A stretch of 64,000 nucleotides of DNA from the NCBI RefSeq assembly GCF_028767185.1, contig NZ_JARACK010000002.1:351178-415177 (forward strand), in the 5' to 3' direction. The notes under the pieces were generated by a model. That model did not search any database and was not told the origin of the DNA. It saw only the letters and a program-made list of their open reading frames with translations. Shown in pieces: positions 41,299 through 52,000 of this stretch; the first letter of the stretch is position 1, and the number at the start of each line of letters is the position of its first letter. Made by a program: the position numbers and the translations under genes. Origin of the DNA: Mangrovimonas aestuarii. Its GTDB lineage: Bacteria > Bacteroidota > Bacteroidia > Flavobacteriales > Flavobacteriaceae.

Positions 41299-42381
41299 TT
41301 ACATCACCATTTCTAATTGTTTTTCTTTATGTGTACGTTCTCTTTTATGTGTTTTTATATAATTCGATAAGTATTGAGCGTCTATTTTAACTCCACCCAA
41401 TGTAGCAGATCCTCTTGTATACAGCCATGGCAAGCCTATGAAGTAAAGGCCTTGCATGTTGCTTACTCCTCTGAAGTTTTTTGGATATTGGTCTTGATCC
41501 AACTCAATGCCTTCTATCCAATTGAAGTTGGGTTTAAATCCTGTCGCCCAAACAATATTTTTTATTGAATTAATTGTGGTTTTTTCGAATGTAATATGTT
41601 CTTGGTTGGCGTCAATTGTTCTGCCTACACAAACCACATTGTCCTTTTTAAGAAGTGATTTAACATCCGTGCCGATAATAGGTTGGATCCCCTTACTTAG
41701 TTTCTTACCTATCCAAGAGTATTTATTAACGCGAAGAACTCCAATTTTATCAAACCACCACCAAAGTGTTTTTCCCAAAAACTCTTGAGGGATTGTAGAT
41801 AGATTGGTGTTTCCTGAAAAATATACCTTTCTGCCTGTATTGGCTATTTCTTCCAAAATCTGTACCCCAGAATCTCCAGCTCCAACAACTAAAGTTTCAC
41901 CATCCTGTAATTGGTTTGGGTTTTTGTAGTTCTCACTGTGAATCTGATATATTTTTTTAGAGATTTTTGTATGGCATGCTGGTGTAAAAGGAGTGTGGAA
42001 AGGTCCGGTAGCAATAACCACGTTCATGGCTTTATATGTCTTTGTTTCGCTTTCCAAAACAAAATAATCCTCAATTTTTTTCATAGAGGTTATTTTCTGG
42101 TTGAAATCAATTGGGATTTCAAACTTATCTACATAAGATTTCAAATAATTGGCTACTTCATATTTATTGGCGTAATATCCCTTTGGTAGTGGGCAGTCCA
42201 TTCCTGGAAGGTTGTTGAATTCCGATGGAGTAAACAGCTTTAGGGAATCCCATCGTTTAAGCCAAGGTGCTCCTGTTTCGGAATTAGCGTCAACAATTAG
42301 GTAGTTAACATTCAATTGCTTTAGGTAATAAGCCATTGAAAGTCCAGCCTGACCGGCTCCAATAATTATAAAATCCTTCAT
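41299..42381 (-). CDS. Flavin-containing monooxygenase-type NAD(P)/FAD oxidoreductase
   Basis: A 360-residue two-dinucleotide-domain flavoprotein with the FAD motif GAGQAGLSMAY at the N-terminus and the NADPH motif VVGAGDSGVQILE at about residues 168-180, plus the terminal FIGLPWLYTRGSA. This fits the CzcO/YUCCA-like group of monooxygenases. It is first in the operon with the trans-sulfuration enzyme and OsmC, which points to a sulfur or thiol compound as substrate; this is inference from context only. Confidence 0.88.
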   Translation of the reverse strand: MKDFIIIGAGQAGLSMAYYLKQLNVNYLIVDANSETGAPWLKRWDSLKLFTPSEFNNLPGMDCPLPKGYYANKYEVANYLKSYVDKFEIPIDFNQKITSMKKIEDYFVLESETKTYKAMNVVIATGPFHTPFTPACHTKISKKIYQIHSENYKNPNQLQDGETLVVGAGDSGVQILEEIANTGRKVYFSGNTNLSTIPQEFLGKTLWWWFDKIGVLRVNKYSWIGKKLSKGIQPIIGTDVKSLLKKDNVVCVGRTIDANQEHITFEKTTINSIKNIVWATGFKPNFNWIEGIELDQDQYPKNFRGVSNMQGLYFIGLPWLYTRGSATLGGVKIDAQYLSNYIKTHKRERTHKEKQLEMVM

Positions 42382-42728
42382 ATATAGGTGTTATACATGC
42401 AAATATGAAGTATTATAGTAATATAATCAATGGGTAGGTGTTTTATTGGGCAATATTTCCTAATAAAGTAAATTTTGTAGATGAATTATCTATTTATGAC
42501 TTAAAGTAAAGGTATAAACAGAAAAATATTCAAAATGATTATATTCTTGGATGAGACCTGATCAGTAAATAAATCGAAAGCGTGTATATATTGAATTAGA
42601 TATGTCAAAGGTTGTAGCATAAGAAGTTTCACTGGCGTACGGATGGTTGTTTTTTAAAGAATAATAGACAAAGGTTTACAGGCGTTGAATATTAGTTTTT
42701 AAGATTAATTATCGGTATATGATGGTAT
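42382..42728. other. Intergenic region upstream of monooxygenase operon
   Basis: Contains a weak minus-strand promoter (TTG at about 42449-42451 and CATATTTG near 42398-42405) for the operon at 41299-42381. I looked for a SAM-type riboswitch, given the sulfur-related genes, and saw no convincing structure. No open frame or RNA gene is evident. Confidence 0.4.
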
Positions 42729-43910
42729 CTATATTTTAATAAAACCGTTAATATTTCTATGAAGTTCAAAACGTAATCCTAGTGTTAGTACATTAAAATC
42801 CGATATACCGAATTGATCAACTGAATCAGAAAGTCTGAACTCCCCATAAATTGTGGTAAGGCCAATGGGTTTGTATTCAGCTCCAAGAATAAAGTATTTG
42901 ATGTTATACTCTGAATCAATGGGAAGGTCTGATACCTTCGGATCATAGTAATTATAACCCGCTAGGATGGAGTATTTTGGTTTTTTGAATTTAGCATAAA
43001 ATTCAATGCCTTCTGCATCGAAAACGGCACTCACCAGTTCAGATTGAACAACGGTTTCTGTGTAGTCGCCATTCTTTTGATTTGCGTATACAAAACCTAG
43101 TTCCAACTTGTCATTCATAAAAGAGGCTCCAACTGTCCAATACTGGGAATCACCATTTAGCCCCAGTACTAATTCTTCGGCAGGGTCTGCTAAGTTTCGT
43201 TTTATAAATGCAGATCCAATACTTAGTCCTTCAATTGGTTTGAATTGAAGGCTAAATCCAAAGCCGTCAATTAAATTATTGTTGATGGTGTTATTGAAGA
43301 TTAGTTGAGAGCCAAAAGCTAGTTTCCACCATGAAAAACGGTGTATAATGGCTTGGTTGGCACGACCTGTACCTGAATCTCCACCATCAGATTGAGCTAC
43401 ATAGGTGGCGCTACCCTGCCCTCCAAAAACGTTAAACCAATCCGTATACCCACTAACATCATAATAAACACTCCATTGTTTTCCTATGCTAAGAATACCA
43501 TATTTTTCAAACTCTATGCCTAAATATCCTAATCTACTGGTAAATACTTGCCTACTTTGTTCGTCTCGTACAGTTAAAAAACCACTATTGGTATTTGCAT
43601 CAACGTTAAATTGAACGGGGCCTTTAAAGAGGTTAACGCCTAGATTTACCCTAACAAAAAATCTGGTTTTTTCCTTTAAAACAGCTAAATCAAAACCAAT
43701 TCGTGATGCATTTTCCTGTATTTCTATTTCATCATTGTAATAAGCCAAGTGGCCTCTAAAACTTGAATAAGGCTTGAATTCAATTTTGATGGAGTCTGTT
43801 TGTTTTTGTTGAGAATATAATTTGTTGCTAAAGGATATCACCGTAATTATGGTGATTACCGATAATCTCAAGAAGAAAAGTAAACTATATTTTTTTAAGA
43901 TTTGATACAT
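42729..43910 (-). CDS. Porin-like outer-membrane beta-barrel protein
   Basis: A 393-residue protein with a signal peptide ending near residue 33 (KLYSQQ) and a body of alternating aromatic and polar strands, such as GHLAYYNDEIEI, RFFVRVNLGVNLF and FNVLTLGLRFELHR at the C-terminus. It ends FIKI rather than a terminal Phe. Length, strand pattern and motifs such as FGSQLIFNN fit an outer-membrane porin of the OprO/OprP or anion-selective type. No operon partner; substrate unknown. Confidence 0.8.
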   Translation of the reverse strand: MYQILKKYSLLFFLRLSVITIITVISFSNKLYSQQKQTDSIKIEFKPYSSFRGHLAYYNDEIEIQENASRIGFDLAVLKEKTRFFVRVNLGVNLFKGPVQFNVDANTNSGFLTVRDEQSRQVFTSRLGYLGIEFEKYGILSIGKQWSVYYDVSGYTDWFNVFGGQGSATYVAQSDGGDSGTGRANQAIIHRFSWWKLAFGSQLIFNNTINNNLIDGFGFSLQFKPIEGLSIGSAFIKRNLADPAEELVLGLNGDSQYWTVGASFMNDKLELGFVYANQKNGDYTETVVQSELVSAVFDAEGIEFYAKFKKPKYSILAGYNYYDPKVSDLPIDSEYNIKYFILGAEYKPIGLTTIYGEFRLSDSVDQFGISDFNVLTLGLRFELHRNINGFIKI

Positions 43911-44241
43911 CTATTAATCAAGAGATTACTAATTATACACTTAAAGAAAGTAAGTTTAAATTATGAGATGGGGAGGTTTTCTTTAGGTTGATAAAGTCAG
44001 AGGAATATAATGGGGCAATTAGAAGATATAGAGGCTTAATAAAGATAGTAAAATTAGACGAAGTGTTAAACATCTCGAATTTAAAAACTTACTATGACTA
44101 TATTGAGTGTAACTTAAAGCCTTGTGTAATATTAGTTGCTTTTGTATGATTTTTTTAACGAAAAAAGATAGAGAAGAATAATAATCCGTTTTAGTGATTT
44201 TTTTTAGAGTTATATTTGTAATATATGAAAAAATTTAGATA
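43911..44241. other. Intergenic region between porin and Lrp genes
   Basis: Divergent promoter region. On the plus strand TATATTTG (44211-44218) fits the -7 consensus and lies 23 bp before the Lrp start. AT-rich otherwise, with no open frame or RNA structure that I can support. Confidence 0.5.
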
Positions 44242-44703
44242 ATGATAAAGTTAGATGAAATAGATAAGAAAATTCTAAAGCTATTACAGGAGGACTCTAA
44301 ACAGACGACAAAAGAGTTGGCTTTAAAAATAGATATGTCAGTTACGGCAGTTTACGAGCGTATCAAAAGATTGGAAAAACAAGGTGTAATCAATAAGTAT
44401 GTGGCTTTAGTTAATAACAAGGCAGTAGATAAGGGGTTTGTTGTGCTTTGTCATATTAAATTGGTGCAACACACTAAGGAATACCTAACCACTTTCGAAG
44501 CAGAGGTGGTAAAATTAGATGAAGTGCTAGAGTGTTATCATGTTTCGGGTGACTACGATTATATTCTAAAGTTATATCTAAAGGATATAGATGCTTACCG
44601 AGAGTTTATGGTAACCAAACTTACTACTATAAGTCACATAGGTAGTACACACAGTATGTTTGTTATTAACGATGTAAAGCATACTACCGCAATTACTATC
44701 TAA
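44242..44703 (+). CDS. Lrp/AsnC family transcriptional regulator
   Basis: A 153-residue regulator with an N-terminal winged helix-turn-helix (KELALKIDMSVTAVYERIKRL, residues about 20-40) and a C-terminal RAM/AsnC ligand domain (ECYHVSGDYDYILKLYLKD). Such proteins sense amino acids and regulate amino-acid genes. Its target is unknown; the divergent porin and the nearby sulfur operon are the closest candidates. Confidence 0.93.
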   Translation: MIKLDEIDKKILKLLQEDSKQTTKELALKIDMSVTAVYERIKRLEKQGVINKYVALVNNKAVDKGFVVLCHIKLVQHTKEYLTTFEAEVVKLDEVLECYHVSGDYDYILKLYLKDIDAYREFMVTKLTTISHIGSTHSMFVINDVKHTTAITI

Positions 44704-44715
44704 AAGCTAAGTGTC

Positions 44716-45957
44716 TTATTCGTAGCGTAATGATTCAATGGGGTCAAGTTTTGCTGCCTTAACGGCAGGAAATAATCCTGAAACAATGGCTACAGCAAAG
44801 GCAGTTGTAAAGGCACTGAACATGGCTAGCCAAGGAATGGCAAATTTAAAATCTAAAGCCGATGATACTCCTAGGCCAATAAGTACTCCCAAAAGGATAC
44901 CTAATATTCCACCAAATTGTCCAATGATAATAGTTTCCATAAAAAACTGAAATGCAATGGTTCGGCGTTTGGCACCCAAAGCTTTTCTTACTCCAATTTC
45001 ACGGGTGCGTTCTGTTACCGATACCATCATAATATTCATAAGAGCTATTGATGATCCAAAAATGGTAATAATGCTTATGACCCATGCGGCAATATATAAA
45101 TATTGCGTAATGTTACCTATGCGGTTAATCAAATCGTCACTGCGCTCCAATCCAAAGTTGTTTTCTTCTACAGGATTAAGTTTTCGAATATTTCTAAACA
45201 ATGCTGTAGCTTCATCTTGAGCGCCTTCCAGCATGTCTTTTTTGTCTACTTTAATACTAAGGCTATAGTTTATATTTGGACTTGTAAAAATAGAACGTGC
45301 AATACCAATGGGTACTATCATTCGTAAATCTTGATTATTCCCGAATGTAGAGCCTTTTTCTTCTAGAGTTCCTATAACTTTAAACTTAACACCGCGAACA
45401 CTAATAGTTTTATCAATTGGATTAAGATCAGAGAAAAATACATTTTTTAGATCACTACCAATTACACAAACATTATTATTGTTAATGATGTCAAAGTAGT
45501 TTAGACCACGGCCATTGTCTAAATTAAGACCAGAGTTGGCAATAAAATGTTCATTAGCACCAATAACAGTTACTTCAGGATCTGTCTTTTCACTTTCGTA
45601 TTTTACTTCGGCCATTGAAGTTCCGGTAAACGAAACAGCTGTTTTGGTAAATGGAAAATCATAGCCTTCCTCAAATTCCTTAACCTGTCGATAGCTAATT
45701 ATGGGATTTATTTTTTGGCGTTCTCCACCACCATGTCGTTGTGTTCTAAATTCGTATCGTTGAATATTAAATGTGTTAGCCCCCATTGATGAGAAATCAC
45801 TGGAAATGGTGTTTTCTAAAGCAGATACCGCACTCAGAATTCCTACAAGGGCTGTTATTCCAATTGCAATTATCAGAACGGTTAAAATGGTTCTCAACAG
45901 TTGACTTTTAATAGCTCCAAAAGCAATTTTGATATTTTCCCGAACAAGTGAAAACAT
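44716..45957 (-). CDS. MacB/FtsX-type ABC transporter permease
   Basis: A 413-residue inner-membrane permease with one N-terminal helix (about residues 20-42), a large periplasmic MacB_PCD domain, and three C-terminal helices holding ERTREIGVRKALGAK. No ATP-binding subunit is adjacent, so the ATPase must be elsewhere. It converges with the Lrp gene (12 bp apart) and is divergent from hisS. Substrates of this family include lipoproteins, peptides and antibiotics; nothing here says which. Confidence 0.9.
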   Translation of the reverse strand: MFSLVRENIKIAFGAIKSQLLRTILTVLIIAIGITALVGILSAVSALENTISSDFSSMGANTFNIQRYEFRTQRHGGGERQKINPIISYRQVKEFEEGYDFPFTKTAVSFTGTSMAEVKYESEKTDPEVTVIGANEHFIANSGLNLDNGRGLNYFDIINNNNVCVIGSDLKNVFFSDLNPIDKTISVRGVKFKVIGTLEEKGSTFGNNQDLRMIVPIGIARSIFTSPNINYSLSIKVDKKDMLEGAQDEATALFRNIRKLNPVEENNFGLERSDDLINRIGNITQYLYIAAWVISIITIFGSSIALMNIMMVSVTERTREIGVRKALGAKRRTIAFQFFMETIIIGQFGGILGILLGVLIGLGVSSALDFKFAIPWLAMFSAFTTAFAVAIVSGLFPAVKAAKLDPIESLRYE

Positions 45958-46088
45958 AAATAGGATTTAGAAGATTACTACAGGTTTTATATAGGACTTA
46001 AAAATGGAACTAAAGTTACTATAAAATTGAAATAACTTTTATCAAGCCACCAAAAATTAAGATATTTGTGCCTAAATACAGAGCACTT

Positions 46089-47459
46089 ATGGCACAAAAA
46101 CCAAGTATACCAAAAGGAACCAGAGATTTTTCACCAGAGCAGGTAGCTAAACGCAACTACATATTTAATGTTATTCAACATACGTTCGAAATCTATGGAT
46201 TTCAGCCTATTGAAACGCCCAGTTTTGAAAACTACGAAACTCTTATGGGGAAATATGGAGAAGAAGGTGATCGCTTGATTTTTAAAATTTTGAATTCTGG
46301 GGATTTTTTAAAGAAGGTAAAGGATGATGTTTATGCTAATAGAGATGCTGCAAAAATGACTCCTTCAATTTCTGAAAAAGCATTGCGTTATGATTTAACT
46401 GTTCCGTTTGCTCGTTATGTAGTGCAACATCAAAATGAAATTGAGTTTCCTTTCAAGCGTTATCAAATGCAACCTGTATGGCGTGCCGATCGACCTCAAA
46501 AAGGGCGTTTTCGGGAGTTTTACCAATGTGATGCCGATGTGGTTGGTTCAACTTCATTGTGGCAGGAAGTAGAGTTTGTTCAGTTATACGATGCTGTATT
46601 TACAGCCCTAAATTTGAAAGGCACAACCATAAAAATAAACAACCGTAAAATACTTTCTGGTATTGCCGAGGTTATTGGTGCTCAGGATAAATTAATTGAC
46701 TTTACGGTGGCCTTGGATAAATTGGACAAGATTGGTGAGGAGAAGGTTAAAGAAGAAATGTTGTCCAAAGGTATTACTCAAGAGGGGATTGATAAATTGC
46801 AACCTCTGTTTGAATTAAAAGGAAGTTTTGAGTCTCAAATAGAGGGTTTAAAATCTATTTTGGAAAATTCAGAAGAAGGGAATAAGGGAATTGAAGAACT
46901 TTCTTTTATTGATAAAGCCATATCAGAACTTGGCCTTGAAACATCTACTCTTCAGTTGGACGTCACGTTAGCTAGAGGGTTGAATTATTATACTGGAGCT
47001 ATTTTTGAAGTTGCTGCACCAGATTCAGTTCAGATGGGATCTATTGGTGGAGGTGGTCGTTATGACGACCTTACAGGTATTTTTGGCCTTAAGAACATGA
47101 GTGGGGTAGGCATTAGTTTTGGATTGGATCGTATTTATTTGGTTTTGGAAGAGTTGAACCTTTTCCCTGAAACAGTTGCTAAAAGTATTGATGTACTTTT
47201 TATCAATTTTGGCGATGTCGAAGGTCTATATAGTTTAAAAGCTGTCAAGCAATTAAGGGCTCAGGGAATTCAAGCGGAATTATATCCAGATGCTACTAAA
47301 ATGAAAAAGCAAATGAACCATGCTAACAAACGTAATATCCCTTATGTGGTATTGGTAGGTGAGCAAGAAATGGTTAATGGTCAATATACTTTGAAGGATA
47401 TGGAGAACGGAGAGCAGTTTACATTGAATTTGGATGAGTTATTGGAAAGAATCAAATAG
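46089..47459 (+). CDS. hisS: Histidine-tRNA ligase
   Basis: A 456-residue class II aminoacyl-tRNA synthetase. I use ATG 46089 (MAQKPSIPKGTRDFSPEQ), the usual family start, instead of the GTG at 46068. Class II motif 2 region PQKGRFREFYQCD, the histidine-specific LARGLNYYTGAIFEV and motif 3 GVGISFGLDRIY are present, and a C-terminal anticodon-binding domain follows. Single-gene unit with a downstream terminator. Confidence 0.96.
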   Translation: MAQKPSIPKGTRDFSPEQVAKRNYIFNVIQHTFEIYGFQPIETPSFENYETLMGKYGEEGDRLIFKILNSGDFLKKVKDDVYANRDAAKMTPSISEKALRYDLTVPFARYVVQHQNEIEFPFKRYQMQPVWRADRPQKGRFREFYQCDADVVGSTSLWQEVEFVQLYDAVFTALNLKGTTIKINNRKILSGIAEVIGAQDKLIDFTVALDKLDKIGEEKVKEEMLSKGITQEGIDKLQPLFELKGSFESQIEGLKSILENSEEGNKGIEELSFIDKAISELGLETSTLQLDVTLARGLNYYTGAIFEVAAPDSVQMGSIGGGGRYDDLTGIFGLKNMSGVGISFGLDRIYLVLEELNLFPETVAKSIDVLFINFGDVEGLYSLKAVKQLRAQGIQAELYPDATKMKKQMNHANKRNIPYVVLVGEQEMVNGQYTLKDMENGEQFTLNLDELLERIK

Positions 47460-47480
47460 AATATAGTTTCTTGTTACTCG

Positions 47481-47505
47481 AAAGCACCCTTTTAGGGTGC
47501 TTTTT
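47481..47505 (+). terminator. Intrinsic terminator after hisS
   Basis: AAAGCACCC and GGGTGCTTT form a perfect 9-bp stem with loop TTTTA followed by T residues. Confidence 0.9.
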
Positions 47506-47552
47506 GGTTTCTATTAAGAATGATTTTGTAATTTGAAAGTAAAATTTTCAGG

Positions 47553-47993
47553 ATGGATACATTGACTTTTTCAACACAAATCAAAGCAATTCCAGAAACA
47601 ATATGGAATATCCTTTGGAATAAGCACAGCTACAAGAAGTGGACTTCGGTTTTCATGGAAGGATCTTATTATCTAGCAGAGGACTTGTTAAAAGGTAGTA
47701 AGATTCATTTTTTAGGGCCTAAAGGAGGTGGTATGTACAGTGTGATTGATGAAGTGGAGGTAAATAAGAAAATGGTATTTAAGCATTTGGGGGAAGTTAA
47801 GAACTTTAAGGATTTGCCAGAAACATAAAAAACACAGCAATGGAGTGGGGCCAAAGAAACCTATTTACTAAAGGAGCTAGGGAACACTAAGCTTACAGTT
47901 AAAGTAGATGTTGTGGATGATTTTATGGGTTACATGGAGAAAACATTTCCCAAGGCTTTAAGTATAATTAAAAATCTTTTCGAAAATTCTTAA
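47553..47993 (+). pseudogene. SRPBCC/AHSA1 domain gene with one in-frame stop
   Basis: The frame opens at ATG 47553 (MDTLTFSTQIKAIPETIWN) and encodes 91 residues of an Aha1-like START domain up to a TAA at 47826-47828, just after DLPET. Translation of the same frame continues without interruption through KTQQWSGAKETYLLK, LTVKVDVVDDFMGYMEKTF and FPKALSIIKNLFENS to a TAA at 47991-47993, exactly the missing C-terminal part of the family (147 codons in all). A single change, such as GAA to TAA, explains it. The gene is most likely inactivated; sequencing error or strain variation is also possible. Confidence 0.82.
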
Positions 47994-48074
47994 ATGAAAA
48001 ATATAAAAAAAAGAAAAGCGCTATTAAGAATACAAGGCTTTCATCAATATTCAGTAAAGGTTTAAGGCACTTAC

Positions 48075-48884
48075 CTAATTTACTATTACTTTTTTAGTTG
48101 TAGTACCTTTATTGGTTGCTATTTGTAAAATAATAGGTGATGAAAGTATTGAATTAAGATGGATAGTAGCTTCACATTTCTCGTTCAATTGTTTCGATAT
48201 TAATTTCTTACCAGATAGATTAAATACCGTAACGGACTGAATTTTATGTTCATGTGAATTGGTGTTCAGAATTAATTGTTTGGTTATTGAATTATATTTT
48301 AGTTCCAATTGTTTATTTTGATATGTATCATCAACACCTAGAGTATTATCGTTTGGCGATGATGAATTTGAATCGTTAATAAAAGTTAGATAGAAACGAT
48401 TGGTGAAGTCACCATTAGCAATATTTGTTATAAAATCTGTATCGTTTATTTGGGTGTAAATATCTAATTCAGAGTCATAAATATATAGATCTATGGGGGT
48501 GTCAAAGTTTTCCAGACTATTTAATGAAATAGAAATATTTCCAGAGTTAGTGAGAAATAGGCCCAATGGATATTGTTTTGTACTATTAAAATTTCCAACA
48601 CCTTGAATGACATAGCGATCTTCACCAATCATCCAATTAATATCATCAGGGAAGTCATCCATGTTTAGAGCATCATATCCATAATCAAAACCATCAGTAG
48701 CACCATTATTAGGGATGAATGCCAAAAGGAGTTGTCTTACGTAACCTTGTGGTGTAGTACAGTTAATACGTATTCTCTGTATAACGTTTGAGGAAGTTTG
48801 AGCTTGAATAGGGGCTAGACATGCCATAAGATTGATAAATAATATTGAAAACAATCCGAGGCTAAGACTAGTTATTCGCTTCAT
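48075..48884 (-). CDS. Small secreted protein with T9SS type A sorting domain
   Basis: A 269-residue protein with a signal peptide (ends PIQAQ), a beta-rich body and a C-terminal T9SS type A sorting domain (FNLSGKKLISKQL to TTKKVIVN). The body matches the C-terminal region of the giant protein next door segment by segment (RQLLLAFIPNNGATDGFDYG against RHLMLAFVDNKNATDGINFG), so it is a free-standing copy of that module. Export and attachment by the type IX system is expected. Function unknown. Confidence 0.85.
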   Translation of the reverse strand: MKRITSLSLGLFSILFINLMACLAPIQAQTSSNVIQRIRINCTTPQGYVRQLLLAFIPNNGATDGFDYGYDALNMDDFPDDINWMIGEDRYVIQGVGNFNSTKQYPLGLFLTNSGNISISLNSLENFDTPIDLYIYDSELDIYTQINDTDFITNIANGDFTNRFYLTFINDSNSSSPNDNTLGVDDTYQNKQLELKYNSITKQLILNTNSHEHKIQSVTVFNLSGKKLISKQLNEKCEATIHLNSILSSPIILQIATNKGTTTKKVIVN

Positions 48885-49000
48885 AGTTAAATAGTTAATT
48901 TAATATTATTCGATTTCGATATGCGGCGAAAATAGGTGAAAAATTTTAAAAATAAACCATGAAATGTGCTAAAAATCAGATGACTTACGAATTTATTGTA

Positions 49001-49027
49001 ATAAAAAAGCGACCATTTGGTCGCTTT
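49001..49027 (-). terminator. Intrinsic terminator after giant HYR gene
   Basis: GCGACC (49009-49014) and GGTCGC (49019-49024) pair around ATTT, followed on the minus strand by a T-rich run. Confidence 0.85.
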
Positions 49028-49048
49028 GTCGATAGAGGATGTGGGCTC

Positions 49049-52000
49049 TTAGCGCGTAATTACCACTTTTTTGTTGATAGTTTGGCCTACATCTGTTTGA
49101 ACTTTAATGATGTAGCTACCCTCAGAGATATGAGTTATAGGAATTTTAAGTTCGTTTGACATCTTTATGTTGTTGGCGTTCCAGATCTTTATCTGTTGTC
49201 CGAGACTATTAATTAGAGATATTTGTTTGACTTTAGTATCAGAAGGTGTTTTAATGTAAACCTCACCACTTCCTCTTAGATAATTGATAATTGTATTCTC
49301 AATTTGTTTTTCCATAATGGCGAGCCTAGCGCTTGAAGTGTTTTCAAAGGCAATATAGAACCTATTCTTATATTCTCCGGCCTCAAAACTATTTCGGTAG
49401 GGTGTATCATTGATTAATGTATAGTTGTCTAGAAGTGAATCATATACATACACATTAATAGTCTCGTTGAAATTCTCAAGTTCTGTTAAACTGATTTCAA
49501 CAGCTCCATCTTGTCCTAGCGTTATATGTAGAGGGTATTGTTTAGATCTATTAAATGTGCTTACACCTTGAATATTAAAATCCTCATCAGAAATATTCCA
49601 TAAAACATCTGATTTGTAAGTGTCAATATTTTTGGCATCATAACCAAAATTGATACCATCGGTTGCGTTTTTATTATCAACAAACGCTAACATAAGATGT
49701 CGAACCATTTTACTGGGAGTTGTAGCACTTAATCGTATTCTTTTTATTAAATCTTGTGATGTATCCTGTTTTGAATCTTCTTCAGTATTGGCAGTTCTTA
49801 AGAACTCTGAATTTTCTGTATCATTTTCTCTTTTAAATATCCTTTGGTCGTTTTCAAATTTAATCTGCCCTCCAGTTCCAGCTTCTAAGGCTCCTACAAA
49901 AAATCCTTGTCCAACGGGTATATAACGCCCAGGCATTAAGTCAGAAGAGCCTAACCCGCTAATTTCAAAACCATCTTCGGTAATAGACGGTACGGTTGGT
50001 GGGAGTGCTCCGCTTAAATTATAAGTTGCATATCCGCCTTCATATTGATTTAATATATGGGAGTTGTTAGAGGTAAAATGTACCCAGAAATAAAGGGTTC
50101 CGTCTATTGCATTGGTGGAACCTGGATTTGCATCTGTTCCAGAGATATTGTCCTTTATGAATTCGTTTGCATCCATAGCACATGGGTAAGGATTACCTAT
50201 CAAGAATTCCTCGCCATTGGCCAATGCTGAAGAACTGTTCTGAATTGTTCCGTTATGTGGTTTTCCCTTAAATACATAATTTTGGTAGTCACCACTAGCT
50301 CCACTACCTTTCATGGTATAGCCATTGCCCACGGGAATGGTTCCGCTACTGCCTACTTGGTTCCATTGAAGGTAAGTATTGGCGATAGCATTATAACTCC
50401 AAATCCAATAATTGGGTATTGATAAAGGTGATGCAGTTGCATTATAGCCTCCAATCCAGTTAATAGTTTGAGGATTGGCAGAGTTGGTACCGTCCATTAA
50501 AACTCCACCTACGGTATAGTTTGTGTTAATATTAGATGGGTTTTGAGGGCTTACAGGACTACTCCAGTAGTTGTAGTTATAAAGATTGGATGTTCCCTGC
50601 TGGTCACGTTCAATATATCCACTACTACTAGCATCTAAAGTACTCTCGTTGAATTGGGATGATATATAACGTTTTTGAACTAACTGCGATTCTCCAACCA
50701 AATCAATAATACCGTTTAATTTTAAGTAATGGGTAACCCAAAGTCCAATACCGCTATTTGTTTCGTTTTGCGTATCATTAGGATTTGATACAGTAATTTT
50801 ACCACTGTTGTTAATAAGTCCCAATACTGTGATATTAGAATTATGTGTGGTCAAATTGTGAGAAGTTTTTACAATGTTCCAGTCAATTGGATCTCCATTG
50901 ATACCGGTAGAATTAGGATAGTTCCACACACTATAATGTAACCAAGGTGAAGCAGTAGTTGTGTCGTTCCCCCAATTACCGGCTTTTGAGGTCAAATAGG
51001 GTAGAGGTGCTGTTTGTTGCTGACTTGTGGTTATGTTTCTTAATCTTCCGCTTACACCCTTATAGGCGGAAATATCGCCACAGTATAGGTTCATTTTGTA
51101 ATAACCTTCTAAGTTGCTCCATTGCAGCACATCATCTTCTATGCCGTCATTATTATAATCAGGACCGTAAATTTTATCTGTGATAACAACGCCTCCAACA
51201 TCGGCTCCCATGGCTTGAATTTCTTGGTTCATCATTTGATGAATATGTTCTGCCGTTAAGGCTTTATTCCAAATTCTCAGTTCATCAATCCAACCGTGAT
51301 AAAAATTTGTAGGGTCATTTGGACTAGCTTGATCCATGGCTCCGATAAGAGCTTCAATGCTGTCATTGGTCATATCTGGTGCAGTTCCATTTGAATTTCC
51401 TAATACAATCCCGTCAACATAAAGAGTATATGAAGCACCATCGAATGTCATTGCAAGATGATACCATCTATCTGTGCCAATGGAATAGCTACCTGAAGTT
51501 ACCGACCCTGATCCGCTCGAATTGTTCCATCCAAATCGCACTTGACCATTCACAATACCCAAATCATAACCCGTTGTGTTATTTCCAGCATCTTTTCTTG
51601 AGAAAACCGTTCTGGTACCATTTATGGAATTTGGTTTTACCCATATTTCTATACTGAATTCAGAATTGATATTGTAGTTGTTCTTAAAAGTGACATAATC
51701 ATTTACACCATCAAAGTCGATAGTTGGGCAATCCTTAATAACAACATTTACGTCATCATAGCATCCGTTATCTAAGGTCCATCTAAGGGTATAGGTACCT
51801 GGATCGGCAGTAAATATGGCTCTTGGATCTGTGTTGCTTGAGAATACTGCGGTATTACCACAGGATTCGAAAGTAGAACTCATAATACTCCATGTCCCTC
51901 CTATACCAGTTCCAAGATAATTGGTATCCCCGGCAGCTACATTTGGAACCACATAAAGATTATTCTCCCAAGCACCATCATCATAATTTTCAACTGCAGT

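Noticed and set aside
42382..42728. SAM riboswitch ahead of the sulfur operon
   Set aside because: No conserved stem pattern could be traced by eye.
47994..48065. A 23-codon frame (KNIKKRKALLRIQGF) directly after the SRPBCC pseudogene
   Set aside because: Too short, no promoter or family support, and AT-rich enough to arise by chance.
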